64,000 bases of DNA from Thermaerobacter marianensis (GCA_020724425.1 DYGY01000004.1:1-64000); one strand, 5' to 3'; counted from the first letter of the stretch, positions 32,755-41,765 are shown. Notes: a model not told the origin generated them from the sequence alone. Program-made: numbers and translations.

Positions 32755-33906
32755 TCAAATATCATGTGTTTGACTTGTTGTCCTTGTTGCCTGTGGTTGT
32801 TTTCTTTTGAGACCAAATATCATCCAAGACCAGGGGACGTATTTCTGAACTAGATAGACTATGCCCCAAGAGCCAAACAGGGATAACAGAAATACAACAA
32901 GGATTGAACTATGGTAGATCAAAGGTTCTGAACTTATGGATACTTTCTCCCAGATGATCAGGAAGACCAGATGAACAAGGTAAATACCAAACGATGCTAG
33001 CCCTAGTTCTCTTAGCAACTTTAAGGGTTTTTTAGGTGCATTATTCAATGCATATTTAGCTAAGTAGAAGAGCACTAGAATTGACCAGAGGGTATAGAGA
33101 TTCCAAGATAGTTCATACCAGAGACTATGAGTCCAGATGCCATAGCCAAAACCGTAGTAGAAGAGAACTGTGTATGCTAAGCCTAGTAGGAGCCAGATTA
33201 GGGTGATGGGTCTAGAGACTGGGACAAGTCCTTTTACTTTGTATTCTGTAAGCCATTTGCTTATAGTGGGGAAGTATATCGCAGCTACTGCCCCTAAGCT
33301 ATAGTTAGAAAAGTATGATAAGGCTAAGCTTCCCTTATAGGGAAAATGTAACACTTGATTGTTGTATAAAACAAAGATCCACTGAATGGCAAAACCAAAA
33401 AAGAAGAAATACTTGGCTAGGTTCTGGTATCTCTTAAGTACATACCAGAACACAGGGAAAAGCAAATAGAACTGGATGTTGATAATGACAAAATACAGGT
33501 GTGCTGCAGCTTTGCCAAACATAAGTTTCCAACCGAAATCAGCCCAGTTGAAAGAGGTGATCTTGGTAGGGTCTAGGGAAACACCATCAAGGATTAATAT
33601 GTAATAGAAGAGGGTCCAGACTATGTAAGGTACCACTATATTGGTGACCCTTCTTTTATAGAAATGGCTAATTGTTTCTTTAGTTATTTGCTGAGAATAG
33701 TAGGTGTAGAAAAGTACAAAACTGCTTAAAAAGATAAAGGTTGGGGTACTTAATTTACCAAAGCGGTTAAGGGCAAGGTATAAGGGATAAAGGCTTGAAC
33801 TAGGATCAAGTTGGACTGCGGGAAATGAAGTACTATGGGTAATTAGTACTCCGAGTATGGCGAAGGCTCGAATGATATCTATTTCATTAAGATAAAGTTT
33901 TTTCAT
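32755..33906 (-). CDS. Acyltransferase family 3 membrane protein
   Basis: An integral membrane O-acyltransferase of the OafA/acyltransferase-3 type, about ten transmembrane helices. The N-terminal 'NEIDIIRAFAILGVLITHSTSF' carries the family His. These enzymes acetylate or succinylate cell-wall glycans or exopolysaccharide. The ATG at 33906 with AAGAGAG upstream is preferred over the GTG 21 bases earlier. The gene ends 12 bases before the FG-GAP gene, so the two are one unit, which suggests that the FG-GAP protein acts on the same glycan. Confidence 0.88.
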   Translation of the reverse strand: MKKLYLNEIDIIRAFAILGVLITHSTSFPAVQLDPSSSLYPLYLALNRFGKLSTPTFIFLSSFVLFYTYYSQQITKETISHFYKRRVTNIVVPYIVWTLFYYILILDGVSLDPTKITSFNWADFGWKLMFGKAAAHLYFVIINIQFYLLFPVFWYVLKRYQNLAKYFFFFGFAIQWIFVLYNNQVLHFPYKGSLALSYFSNYSLGAVAAIYFPTISKWLTEYKVKGLVPVSRPITLIWLLLGLAYTVLFYYGFGYGIWTHSLWYELSWNLYTLWSILVLFYLAKYALNNAPKKPLKLLRELGLASFGIYLVHLVFLIIWEKVSISSEPLIYHSSILVVFLLSLFGSWGIVYLVQKYVPWSWMIFGLKRKQPQATRTTSQTHDI

Positions 33907-33996
33907 GAGATCTCTCTTTTCTGCCACAGATTGTCTTTTCTATTATACCAATTCCTTTCTGTATATGAAAATATCGAATCTTGGCAGCATCTTCTT

Positions 33997-35220
33997 TCAC
34001 TTATACATATAGGCATATACTTTGGCAGCTATGTCTCTTTGTATCTGCTCTATATAGTCTAGCTGTACTGGGTTTTCACTGTTGTACATGATGACAATTA
34101 TGTAGGGGTTATCTTCTAGACAGACTATTCCGGCATCATGGACTGCATAGTTATTGGTACCTATTTTGTGGGGTACTGGTACCTGGTAGTCTATAGCCCT
34201 TGGTAATCTGCTATCATCTATGCTGTCAGTGAGGGAGTCAAGGAATACTTGAGAATACTGGCCAAACTCTTTATGGTATATCTTTTCTAAGACCTTACCT
34301 GCATCTTTAGCCGAGGTTAGCAGTTCTCCCTGTGTGTACTGAATTGTTTCAGTATGAGCAGGAAAGAGGTTTCTCTCAATAGTTGATTGGTTATAACCCA
34401 TTTTAGAAATTTCGTTAGACACTGTCTCTTGACCAAGGAAGTTAAAGAGAATGTTGTAGGCATCATTATCCGAATAGTTAATCATTATATCGGTTAGGTG
34501 GCCGATGGTCTGATAGCCATTAGGGGTCATGATCTTCTGGTTTAGATCTAGTTTATCTCTGTCCGCCCAATCATAAATGATGGCTGCTAGATAGAGCTTG
34601 GCTAAAGAAGCGCTGTGGCCAATATGGTCAGGGTTATAGGTATACTCATAACCAGTATTAAGCTCTTTGACATAGATTGAGAAGGTGCCCTCTTGAAGTG
34701 AATAATTGTTAATAGAGTCTTTAATGAGTTTAAAGAGATCTTTTTGAAATTGGGTTGTTGCCTGTTTGGTCAGATAGAATTGTATGTCAGCGTGCCCAAT
34801 TTTACTGAGGTTGATTACTGATGGAGTGGTTTTATATGGCTGGAAGCGTGCAAAAATACGACTTAAGATTATTTTTGTCTCTTCAGTGCTGGCATAGTTT
34901 GTGGGTCTTAAGGTATTGTCACCATAGCCTGAGATTATTCCTTGCTGGATGGCTTGAGCCATCTTTTCCCGGGCAAAGAAAGATACTTGATGAGCATCAG
35001 TATAGTTGTTAAGAATCATAGTGGTCTCTTGAGGGGTTAATGGTTCAAGATCTAATAGGCTCATACCTTTTACTATTAGTTCTTCTCTGGTTAGGGGTTC
35101 TATCTGTTGTTCTTCCCAGATTAGCCCATAGAGGAATGCCTCAGTTACTGTGGTTGCTGAGGCAGGATTGGATGTGTATAGTATTAGCAATATCATTAAG
35201 AGTATTAGGTGGCGTGACAT
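33997..35220 (-). CDS. SLH-domain serine hydrolase, class A beta-lactamase fold
   Basis: A signal peptide ('RHLILLMILLILYTSNPASA') is followed by an S-layer-homology repeat ('REKMAQAIQQGIISGYGDNTLRP', about residues 85-110). A C-terminal penicillin-binding/beta-lactamase fold comes next. The nucleophile motif is 'SLAK', the second is 'YSDN', and the third is 'HKIGT' where KTG is usual. A wall-anchored peptidase or esterase is more likely than resistance to beta-lactams. The ATG at 35220 has AAAGGA 9 bases upstream, unlike the track start. It is separated by 90 bases from the acyltransferase gene. Confidence 0.85.
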   Translation of the reverse strand: MSRHLILLMILLILYTSNPASATTVTEAFLYGLIWEEQQIEPLTREELIVKGMSLLDLEPLTPQETTMILNNYTDAHQVSFFAREKMAQAIQQGIISGYGDNTLRPTNYASTEETKIILSRIFARFQPYKTTPSVINLSKIGHADIQFYLTKQATTQFQKDLFKLIKDSINNYSLQEGTFSIYVKELNTGYEYTYNPDHIGHSASLAKLYLAAIIYDWADRDKLDLNQKIMTPNGYQTIGHLTDIMINYSDNDAYNILFNFLGQETVSNEISKMGYNQSTIERNLFPAHTETIQYTQGELLTSAKDAGKVLEKIYHKEFGQYSQVFLDSLTDSIDDSRLPRAIDYQVPVPHKIGTNNYAVHDAGIVCLEDNPYIIVIMYNSENPVQLDYIEQIQRDIAAKVYAYMYK

Positions 35221-35353
35221 ACTAATCATTCCTTTAGTGAGTATTTCGATATTTTGGTTATGAACCCTGTTAGCGGAGGTAAATATCTAGGATTTAATAG
35301 GAAAACGTAACACCGACATCGATGTCCTACGAATTACCAAAATAATACGGGGG

Positions 35354-35382
35354 TTGACAGATGTTTTATGACAATGTACATT
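35354..35382 (+). promoter_or_regulatory. Strong sigma-A promoter of the AGCS symporter gene
   Basis: A perfect -35 TTGACA, exactly 17 bases, then TACATT as the -10. The predicted start is about 35 bases before the RBS GGAAGGAG. It points only into the AGCS gene. Confidence 0.8.
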
Positions 35383-35427
35383 AAGAGAAACCACCCAAAA
35401 TACTACTAAAGTGGAAGGAGTGTTAGT

Positions 35428-36759
35428 GTGCTGGAGTTTTTAGAAATGCTGGGTGATATTGTTTGGGGTCCTATTACGTTGACTTTGCTTGTTGGTACTG
35501 GTCTGTTTTTAACTTATCGTCTCCGTGGTTTGCAGTTTAGGAAGCTAGTATTTGCTCACAAACTAATGTTTACCAAGGATGAAAACAGTGAGGGTGATAT
35601 TAGTCACTTTCAGGCTTTAACAACAGCTTTAGCAGCAACAATAGGTACAGGTAACATTGCCGGTGTTGCCACAGCGATTTTCTTGGGTGGTCCTGGGGCA
35701 GTATTCTGGATGTGGGTGACTGGTTTGGTTGGTATGGCTACTAAGTATGCAGAGGCTATACTGGCTGTAAAGTACAGGGTTAAGAATGATGCTGGTGAGA
35801 TGAGCGGCGGGCCTATGTACTATATTGAGCGAGGGCTTGGCTGGAAATGGTTAGGTATGCTTTTTGCCTTCTTTGCAGCTATTGCAGCGTTTGGTATTGG
35901 TAATATGGTTCAGTCTAACTCAGTGGCTAGTGCAGTAAAGCTTACGTTTAATATTGATCCTGTTTATACCGGTATTATTTTAGCTGCTTTAACAGCTGTA
36001 GTAATTATCGGTGGTATTAAGAGTATTGGAAGAGTTACTGCTTATTTAGTGCCATTTATGGCATTCTTCTATTTTGTTGGCGGTCTTATTGTATTATTTA
36101 TCAACTTTGAAGCTATACCTCAGGCTTTTGCTGATATCTTTACTTATGCTTTTAGCAGTGAAGCTGTTGGTGGTGGTATTGTTGGTGCTGCTATTAGATA
36201 CGGTGTTGCTAGAGGTGTATTTTCTAATGAAGCTGGTCTGGGTAGTGCTCCTATTGCAGCAGCTGCTGCTAAGACAGACTATCCTGGTAGACAAGCACTC
36301 GTTAGTATGACTCAGACATTTATTGATACTATTGTTGTCTGTACAGTCACAGCTCTTGCAATTCTTACTTCTGGAGCTTTAGCATCAGGTCAAACAGGAG
36401 CTGCATTAACTAGTACTGCTTTCAATATGGCATTGGGTAATACTGGTAGCCTAATCGTTACTACCGGTTTAATTCTCTTTGCATACTCAACTGTGTTGGG
36501 CTGGTCATATTATGGTGAGAAGTCTCTTGAGTATCTAGTTGGCTCAAAGGCTACCATCTACTATCGCTGGCTCTTTGTAGTTGCAGTTGCTGTAGGTGCC
36601 ATTGTTGAATTGGATCTGGTTTGGGCTTTAGCTGATGTTATGAATGGTTTGATGGCTATACCTAACCTTATTGGTCTGTTAGGGCTGAGTGGTGTGGTTG
36701 TGGCTGAGACAAACAGATTCTTAAAAGCAGTTGATGAGGGCAAGACATTACAAGGATAA
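35428..36759 (+). CDS. Sodium:alanine/glycine symporter (AGCS family)
   Basis: A 443-residue polytopic protein with about 11 helices. The AGCS signature appears as '[36 protein letters not shown]', with '[23 protein letters not shown]' downstream. It imports alanine, glycine or similar amino acids using sodium. The start is GTG with GGAAGGAG 8 bases upstream. Its own strong promoter and terminator make it a single-gene unit. Confidence 0.95.
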   Translation: MLEFLEMLGDIVWGPITLTLLVGTGLFLTYRLRGLQFRKLVFAHKLMFTKDENSEGDISHFQALTTALAATIGTGNIAGVATAIFLGGPGAVFWMWVTGLVGMATKYAEAILAVKYRVKNDAGEMSGGPMYYIERGLGWKWLGMLFAFFAAIAAFGIGNMVQSNSVASAVKLTFNIDPVYTGIILAALTAVVIIGGIKSIGRVTAYLVPFMAFFYFVGGLIVLFINFEAIPQAFADIFTYAFSSEAVGGGIVGAAIRYGVARGVFSNEAGLGSAPIAAAAAKTDYPGRQALVSMTQTFIDTIVVCTVTALAILTSGALASGQTGAALTSTAFNMALGNTGSLIVTTGLILFAYSTVLGWSYYGEKSLEYLVGSKATIYYRWLFVVAVAVGAIVELDLVWALADVMNGLMAIPNLIGLLGLSGVVVAETNRFLKAVDEGKTLQG

Positions 36760-36771
36760 TATAAGGTACAG

Positions 36772-36806
36772 AAGACCCCACAGCCTGGCTGTGGGGTCTT
36801 TTTTAT
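36772..36806 (+). terminator. Strong intrinsic terminator after the AGCS gene
   Basis: AAGACCCCACAGCC and GGCTGTGGGGTCTT form a long GC-rich stem followed by TTTTATG. This is one of the clearest terminators in the window. Confidence 0.92.
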
Positions 36807-36874
36807 GCCGACGTTGTATGACGGCAAGGCCTGTTATCATTAAAATAGAAGATTTCTCACCAAGGGGGATGGTA

Positions 36875-37675
36875 ATGATAGACAGGCAAGATGACTCGGT
36901 AGTTAGGGTTAGGTCTGTTTTTCAAGAGTTGTTTAGGTTTGATCCTACGGGTATGAGCTGGTTAAAAGGCTTAGTAAGCTTAGCAGTTCCTTTTGGTAAA
37001 AGAGTTCCAGAGGATTTAGGGATAATTGATGAAAAGGTTTTAGCAACAAGGTTTCAGACGGTGCTTGATGCAGAAAACCTCACATACAGGAGAGTTGGAA
37101 TTGAAAGGGCTTTTGAGAGAAGGATACCTCCAGCTCAGAGCTTTCTAGAGTGGGCAGTAGATAATGTGGCTGAACTAGATGTAAATATGCTATCGCGAAA
37201 AATGTCTCCGGAAAGCAGAGAGAGGAGACGTAAGCTGTTTCAAGGTGATAAGGAGACTCTGGCTCTAGCAAAGGGGAAAGTACGAAGGCTTGGGGCAAGG
37301 AAGTGTGATAGAGAATGGTGGGCTTTTGAGGAACATGTTGTAGTTAATTGTCTGCTGGAAACAGATAAGGCAGTACTTGCTTTTGAGAGTCTAGGGAAAG
37401 GTGCTAGTAGCAGGATTACTTGGTATGCAGAACGGCACTATCTAATCAGAGTTCTTGAAGCTTTGACTCAGTATGCAGGGGAGAAATATTGTGCTTTGGT
37501 TTTGTTGGCTCAAAGTGAAGAGGAAGGAACAAAGGGGTTTAGTGAGGCTTTAGAGTCCAACAGTTTGCCTCACCTAGAGGCTGATATGAAGCAGTCTGTA
37601 TTAGATGGTTTTCTTGGTTACATTACCTTTGACAGGCTGAAGAGGGAGGGTCTATATGTGGGAGAAGGTAATTAG
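36875..37675 (+). CDS. Unrecognised protein with possible nuclease-like features
   Basis: The product is about 266 residues from the ATG at 36875 (AAGGGGG, six bases upstream); the track start at 36731 runs through the terminator. It is basic in the middle ('SPESRERRRKLF') and has a region 'DREWWAFEEHVVVNCLLETDKAVLAFESLGKG' with acidic and Lys residues in a pattern that could fit a PD-(D/E)XK-like core, but this is weak. It has no signal peptide or membrane helix. The next gene overlaps it by 20 bases, so the two work together. I cannot name a family. Confidence 0.65.
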   Translation: MIDRQDDSVVRVRSVFQELFRFDPTGMSWLKGLVSLAVPFGKRVPEDLGIIDEKVLATRFQTVLDAENLTYRRVGIERAFERRIPPAQSFLEWAVDNVAELDVNMLSRKMSPESRERRRKLFQGDKETLALAKGKVRRLGARKCDREWWAFEEHVVVNCLLETDKAVLAFESLGKGASSRITWYAERHYLIRVLEALTQYAGEKYCALVLLAQSEEEGTKGFSEALESNSLPHLEADMKQSVLDGFLGYITFDRLKREGLYVGEGN

Positions 37676-38006
37676 AGTTCTTGAAGCTGAAGATGTGTAT
37701 GAGTCAGTGGTTCTGCCAGAGAAGTTTGGGTTGGTTCCCTATGGAGAGTTTGGGTATCAGGAATCTCTGGTAGTGATTGTTGATGGTGAAAGATCTATCC
37801 ATCTAGTGTTGGCTGAGGCCTTAATTAGAGCTGGTAACTGGTGTAGAGATGTGGTTAAGGATGTACTTATCTATGTTGATTGCGATAGGGAAGTTTGGCT
37901 CAAATATTGGAAGGTCTTTGAACCCTCATTTTCGGTGTTGATGGCTGATACTGGTGTTAACATAGAGATTGTGGCAGCTTCAGAGCTGGCTAAAGTTGCA
38001 GGCTGA
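37656..38006 (+). CDS. Unrecognised small protein, partner of the preceding gene
   Basis: A 116-residue soluble protein starting at an ATG with GGGAGGG five bases upstream, inside the end of the previous gene. It has alternating beta-like stretches ('ESLVVIVDGERSIHLVLAEALI', 'DVLIYVDCDREVWLKYWKVF') that look like an alpha/beta fold. No catalytic motif stands out. Coupled translation suggests a complex or pathway with the gene before it. A weak hairpin follows. Confidence 0.65.
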   Translation: MWEKVIRVLEAEDVYESVVLPEKFGLVPYGEFGYQESLVVIVDGERSIHLVLAEALIRAGNWCRDVVKDVLIYVDCDREVWLKYWKVFEPSFSVLMADTGVNIEIVAASELAKVAG

Positions 38007-38008
38007 TG

Positions 38009-38036
38009 AGAGGGCTCTCCGTATCGGGAGAGCCTC
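38009..38036 (+). terminator. Hairpin after the unrecognised gene pair
   Basis: GGCTCTCC and GGAGAGCC form the core of a stem just after the stop at 38006, followed by TCAGTTATTTG. The U run is poor, so it is a moderate or weak terminator. Confidence 0.5.
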
Positions 38037-38121
38037 AGTTATTTGAAGATTATCCCCCAATTGAAGGAGAAGTGTTCTTGTTAGAGAATTCAGGGATATT
38101 GACTTAATGGGGGATATGATT

Positions 38122-38904
38122 ATGCACTATTTATCGCTGGCCAGTTCTAGTACATATGGCAATTCTTTTTTGGTTGTAGCAGAGTCAGGGGACATGGTAA
38201 TGATTGATGTGGGATTGGGATTAAAGAGGACCCTTGAAGGTATCAATAGAGTGGGTTTAGATGTGAAGAGACTTAAAGGTATCTTTGTTACTCACGAACA
38301 TGGGGATCATACCAGGGCATTAATGTTGAAGAAGTCTCTAGCTGAAAGATTAGGGGTGCCTCTTTATGCTCCAAGGGCTCTATGGAGAATATGGGGTGGG
38401 GACTTTGGTGAAAGGCATAGAAGTCTTGGTTTAAGACAGTATATTGAACCGGGTAGTATTGTTAGTTTGGGGGATATCTCTGTAGATGTGGTAGAGAAAC
38501 CACATGACAGTGTGGTCTCTCAGGGATATATTGTATCTGAAGGAGAAAAGCAGTTGGCTGTATTGACTGACCTTGGGTATGTTTCTGATGTTCTAGTTGA
38601 AAGACTACAGAGTGTGCAGCATTTGATTCTTGAAAGTAATCATGATGTGGATATGCAGCTTAGGTCAGAAAGACCATACTTCCTTATTCAAAGAGTTTTA
38701 GGGGATTATGGGCATTTATCTAATGAACAGGCAGGGGAGCTTTTGGCAAGGCTGTCAGGGTTGGAATCGGTTTTGTTAGCTCATTTGAGTATGGATTGTA
38801 ACAGTCCTAGACTAGCTAGGAGTTCTGGATTGAAGTGGTTAGAACATCGGGATGTGGTTTTGGAAGTTGCTCCAGCGGATCATCCCTCTGTGTTGATGGG
38901 ATAG
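38122..38904 (+). CDS. Metallo-beta-lactamase-fold hydrolase, YycJ/WalJ-like
   Basis: The 260-residue protein shows MBL-fold metal ligands 'THEHGDH', a distal His in 'KPHDSVV', Asp in 'VLTDLGYV', and the closing 'LLAHLSMDCN' that characterises WalJ/YycJ. Those are exonuclease-like enzymes in Bacillota. Unlike the classic case it is not next to the walKR genes. The ATG at 38122 has GGGGGA seven bases upstream, so the ATG at 38107 was not used. A good terminator follows. Its physiological role is not defined by the neighbourhood. Confidence 0.85.
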   Translation: MHYLSLASSSTYGNSFLVVAESGDMVMIDVGLGLKRTLEGINRVGLDVKRLKGIFVTHEHGDHTRALMLKKSLAERLGVPLYAPRALWRIWGGDFGERHRSLGLRQYIEPGSIVSLGDISVDVVEKPHDSVVSQGYIVSEGEKQLAVLTDLGYVSDVLVERLQSVQHLILESNHDVDMQLRSERPYFLIQRVLGDYGHLSNEQAGELLARLSGLESVLLAHLSMDCNSPRLARSSGLKWLEHRDVVLEVAPADHPSVLMG

Positions 38905-38912
38905 GATAGAGA

Positions 38913-38946
38913 GGACCGGCGATTGGTGTCGGTCTTTTGTTTTTTG
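38913..38946 (+). terminator. Terminator of the WalJ-like gene
   Basis: GGACCG and CGGTC(T) enclose a 10-base loop and are followed by TTTTGTTTTTT. It lies eight bases after the stop. Confidence 0.75.
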
Positions 38947-38965
38947 GGAAAAGGGGGTTATGTGA

Positions 38966-39292
38966 ATGGTTTACAATGCAAGTCGGCTTGCTGGAGTTGT
39001 CTGTTATCTCTCGGGGTTAGTTTTGCTGGTGAAATCGATTCTGGTTATTTTTTTGTATTTCCGTAGCTTCCGATTGTTTTTACTGTCTAGTTAACTGTAA
39101 CCAATCCATGTTACTCATTTAGGCTATGGTTTGTGGGATTTCAATGATGTAGTTTTTGTGGACCTCACTGATGTTGTTGATGGAGATATTGTCAGGGTTT
39201 ATGGTGAGATCACTGGAGAGTTCTCTTATACCTCTGTTGCAGGATGGGAGATAACTATTCCCTCTATGAGGGCAGAATGGGTAGAGAGGTAG
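38966..39292 (+). pseudogene. Decayed gene for a small membrane protein with a beta-rich C-terminus
   Basis: One frame, starting at an ATG with GGGGG upstream, encodes a membrane segment ('VVCYLSGLVLLVKSILVIFLYF'). It is then cut by two close TAA codons at 39092 and 39098, and continues in the same frame as 'VFVDLTDVVDGDIVRVYGEITGEFSYTSVAGWEITIPSMRAEWVER' to a TAG. The second part reads as a genuine OB-like or beta-barrel tail. The simplest reading is a 109-codon gene killed by point mutations. The ORF track missed both pieces because each is short. Confidence 0.55.
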
Positions 39293-39593
39293 GGGCCGGT
39301 AAGGATCTTCTCTGTTTTTGGTAGGTGGGCTGTTCTGTAAGTAACAGGAAAAAATATTTATCCTTACGCAAAGACTTAGGTATCAAAATATGTCAATCTT
39401 AGGTTAGTTTAATTTATCAAAAGGGGGTATGGATGGAAGTAGTTGTGTCGGAAAGCGTTGTAGCATGGAGAAAATAGTGAAAATCTTCACGTTCGTGGGT
39501 ATGTTGTCGTAGGTCTCGATTGTTATTATGGTCTAATTTTTTCTTAACGGTCTTAAAAAGGTAGTTATTTAGACATGAGAGGGGACTTTACCT
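39293..39593. other. Intergenic stretch, no gene recognised
   Basis: It holds an 8-base inverted pair (GTAAGGAT/ATCCTTAC) about 60 bases apart, a short GTGAA-AATC-TTCAC hairpin and tiny frames with an AAAAGGGGG site (MEVVVSESVVAWRK). An ACGCAAAG string recalls the c-di-GMP-I riboswitch core but the rest does not fit. Presumably it carries the promoter and leader of the membrane-protein gene at 39594. Confidence 0.35.
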
Positions 39594-40424
39594 ATGATTG
39601 AAGAAAGAACTCAACAAGGTGCTTGGATTGCTTTATTTGGTGCTTTATTTGGAATTATTGGTTTCCTTATTCTTTTTGTAAGTGAATGGCACACCATGTG
39701 GTATGCTAAGGCTAGTATGGATAGGCCTGATGAGAGCTTTATTGTTACTTACATCATTCCAACTTTGAATGATATAGGCCTTATTGGTTCAGTGGTTTTA
39801 GCTGTTGCAGCCTTTGGCTTTTTTAAGAAGCAATCATGGGCCTGGGGTGTAGCGATGCTTGGTCTAGTGTTGATGATCCAGGGTAGTTTCTTCCCTATGA
39901 TTCCTGCCGCTAGTGCCGGTGTGGCACCCTGGTATGGTATCCTTTATGTACCAATTATGGTTCTATATTTTGTCATGGCTATGTATGTTAGGAATCTGAG
40001 TGGTAAATTGGTTGGTTTGAGTCTTCTAGGTGGTATGGCTTATGTCTTGACTTTCATGAATGGTATTGCTGCAACTAATCGTATCTGGATGTCAATTCAG
40101 GATTATGGTTTGGGTAATCCTGTTTATGTGGTTGCAGAAAGGCTAAACTGGTATGCCGCTATTGCCTGGGGCGTATTTGTAGTTGCTTTGTTCTTGCAGC
40201 AGAAGTGGGCAGTACCTGTTGGTATTGGTGCCGGTATTATGGGCATTATTGGTGGAACTCCAGTAGCGTATTTGAGTATGGTTGATCAAGGTGGTTTCTC
40301 CATGTTTATTCCTGGTCCGGCTTTGAGTGCAGCTTTGCTTATCTACCTATTGTTACCTTCAGGTCAGGAGTTTGTCTATAACTGGGCTGAGAGCAAGTAT
40401 GAGGGTAAGTCGGTAGGGATGTAG
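39594..40424 (+). CDS. Polytopic membrane protein, function unknown
   Basis: A 276-residue integral membrane protein with about eight hydrophobic helices and short loops. The N-terminus is cytoplasmic-looking ('MIEERTQQGAW') and the C-terminus charged ('WAESKYEGKSVGM'). Aromatic residues are frequent in loops ('WHTMWYAKAS', 'PWYGILYVP'). I see no transporter or enzyme signature. It is a single gene with GAGGGGA upstream and a strong terminator behind. It faces the SQR-like gene on the other strand. Confidence 0.75.
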   Translation: MIEERTQQGAWIALFGALFGIIGFLILFVSEWHTMWYAKASMDRPDESFIVTYIIPTLNDIGLIGSVVLAVAAFGFFKKQSWAWGVAMLGLVLMIQGSFFPMIPAASAGVAPWYGILYVPIMVLYFVMAMYVRNLSGKLVGLSLLGGMAYVLTFMNGIAATNRIWMSIQDYGLGNPVYVVAERLNWYAAIAWGVFVVALFLQQKWAVPVGIGAGIMGIIGGTPVAYLSMVDQGGFSMFIPGPALSAALLIYLLLPSGQEFVYNWAESKYEGKSVGM

Positions 40425-40443
40425 TTTAGAAAAGAATTTGGAA

Positions 40444-40471
40444 GGAGACTCCGTTGTGGAGTCTCCTTTTT
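40444..40471. terminator. Bidirectional terminator between converging genes
   Basis: GGAGACTCC and GGAGTCTCC form a stem followed by TTTTT on the plus strand. The terminator abuts the stop codon of the converging SQR-like gene. Confidence 0.85.
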
Positions 40472-41633
40472 ACATGCCTGGGATACGGGGTATTTTCTTG
40501 AGCTTTGAGAGTCTGTAGTATTGGCGCCAGCCTCTTTTGAGCCAACCACCGATGACCGGGAGTGGTACCAATCTCTCTTTGTGATCATCTCTGTAGATAT
40601 AGGCGGCTCCGTTGCCGGTATCCATAATACAGAGGATATTTAAGTGTTCTTTGTAGCCGTGGCGTTTGGGAGAACCCTGAATGGATGCTTTGATGTTCTG
40701 GGCTGTAACTCTTGCCATTACTTCAGCAACATGACCTTGTTTTGATCGCCATTGCGGTCCTTCGAGGTTTGCTATATCGCCAATGGCATAGACGTTATCA
40801 AGGCCTTTTACCTGACAGTGTTCATCTATTTTAATAAAGCCTGCTTCTGTAAGGGGGAGATCAGAGTTTCTAAGTTCTTCTTTTACTGTGCCAGCAGAGA
40901 TGAACATAGTTAGATCACTATCAAGTTTGGTTTCATCTTCAAAGATGATGCCATCTTGGCTAAATTCTTTAATCTTTTTGCCAAAGTGAGTATTTATGTT
41001 GGTTCTTTTAAAGAACTGATTCATGGTAACCAAAGCATTTTCACCCATTCTGGCACCGGGGTTAGTCATGGGTGCAAAAAAGGTGAGTTCAAAGTTGTCT
41101 CTTAATCCTTTCCTGCGCAGGTAGTGATCAATGTTGAATATTACTTCGTAGGCTGGTCCTCCACGGGTTGCGGAAGGATCCTTGGGATTGCCACCAAAAC
41201 CAATAGCTATCTTTCCTTCACCCTGGGATATTAGGGTATCGAGCTTTTCTCTAAGTTTTAGAGAGTCTTCTGGTTTGCCACAGATGGATAGGGTGTTTTC
41301 AATTCCAGGATGTTTTATCTTATCTGCTCCTAGAGAAACTACTAGGTATTCATAGGAGATGGTCTGGTTTTCTAAGACCACTGAGTTTGTGTTTGTCTTA
41401 ATTTCTTTTACCCTATCAATAATGAGGTTGAAGTTATGTTTCTTTGCTAGTTCTTCTAAAGGAATTATTACATCTTCAAATTCAATTTGTCTTGTTGGTA
41501 TCCAAATGGATACTGGCCAGATATAAAGGTATTCTCGGTCTGATACCAGGGTGACATCGAGTCCCTCTTTACGCAAGGCAATAGCTGCTTCAATGCCCCC
41601 GATACCACCACCTAAGACTGTTACATTCTTCAT
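40470..41633 (-). CDS. FAD-dependent pyridine-nucleotide oxidoreductase, sulfide:quinone reductase-like
   Basis: The N-terminal dinucleotide-binding motif is 'VTVLGGGIGGIEAAIALRK'. The second FAD motif is 'GLDNVYAIGDIANLEG' near residue 280. The size (387 residues) and pattern fit the SQR/FCSD and NDH-2-like group, in which sulfide or NAD(P)H is oxidised at a membrane quinone. Only three cysteines are visible ('SICGKP', 'EHCQVKG', 'ILCIMDTG'), so the classical SQR cysteine pair is not clearly present. The ATG at 41633 has GAGGTGA upstream. A CRP/FNR-type palindrome lies between this gene and the divergent yyaL-type gene. Confidence 0.8.
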   Translation of the reverse strand: MKNVTVLGGGIGGIEAAIALRKEGLDVTLVSDREYLYIWPVSIWIPTRQIEFEDVIIPLEELAKKHNFNLIIDRVKEIKTNTNSVVLENQTISYEYLVVSLGADKIKHPGIENTLSICGKPEDSLKLREKLDTLISQGEGKIAIGFGGNPKDPSATRGGPAYEVIFNIDHYLRRKGLRDNFELTFFAPMTNPGARMGENALVTMNQFFKRTNINTHFGKKIKEFSQDGIIFEDETKLDSDLTMFISAGTVKEELRNSDLPLTEAGFIKIDEHCQVKGLDNVYAIGDIANLEGPQWRSKQGHVAEVMARVTAQNIKASIQGSPKRHGYKEHLNILCIMDTGNGAAYIYRDDHKERLVPLPVIGGWLKRGWRQYYRLSKLKKIPRIPGM

Positions 41634-41683
41634 GTAGTTCACCTCGCTTATACTTAGTATGACACAGATTGCCGGATATTAGT

Positions 41684-41699
41684 TGTGACCTTAGTCACA
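41684..41699. promoter_or_regulatory. CRP/FNR-type palindrome between divergent genes
   Basis: TGTGAC-CTTA-GTCACA is a perfect 16-bp palindrome of the TGTGA-N6-TCACA class. It is followed directly by AATGAGAATGAGAATCA, which weakly resembles a Fur-family box. It stands between the SQR-like gene and the yyaL-like gene. A Crp/Fnr-family regulator responding to redox, nitric oxide or CO is a reasonable guess. Confidence 0.55.
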
Positions 41700-41765
41700 C
41701 AAATGAGAATGAGAATCAGGAGAGACTGATAAGTTATTGGGCATACTGACAATGGAGGTGTGAAA

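Noticed and set aside
36731-36875. N-terminal extension of the unrecognised gene in the ORF track
   Set aside because: It would start before the AGCS stop codon and run through a strong terminator; the ATG at 36875 has a good RBS.
39339-39400. ACGCAAAG string resembling a c-di-GMP-I (GEMM) riboswitch core
   Set aside because: The surrounding stems and the GGTAGGTAGCGG-type partner are not there; too little to call.
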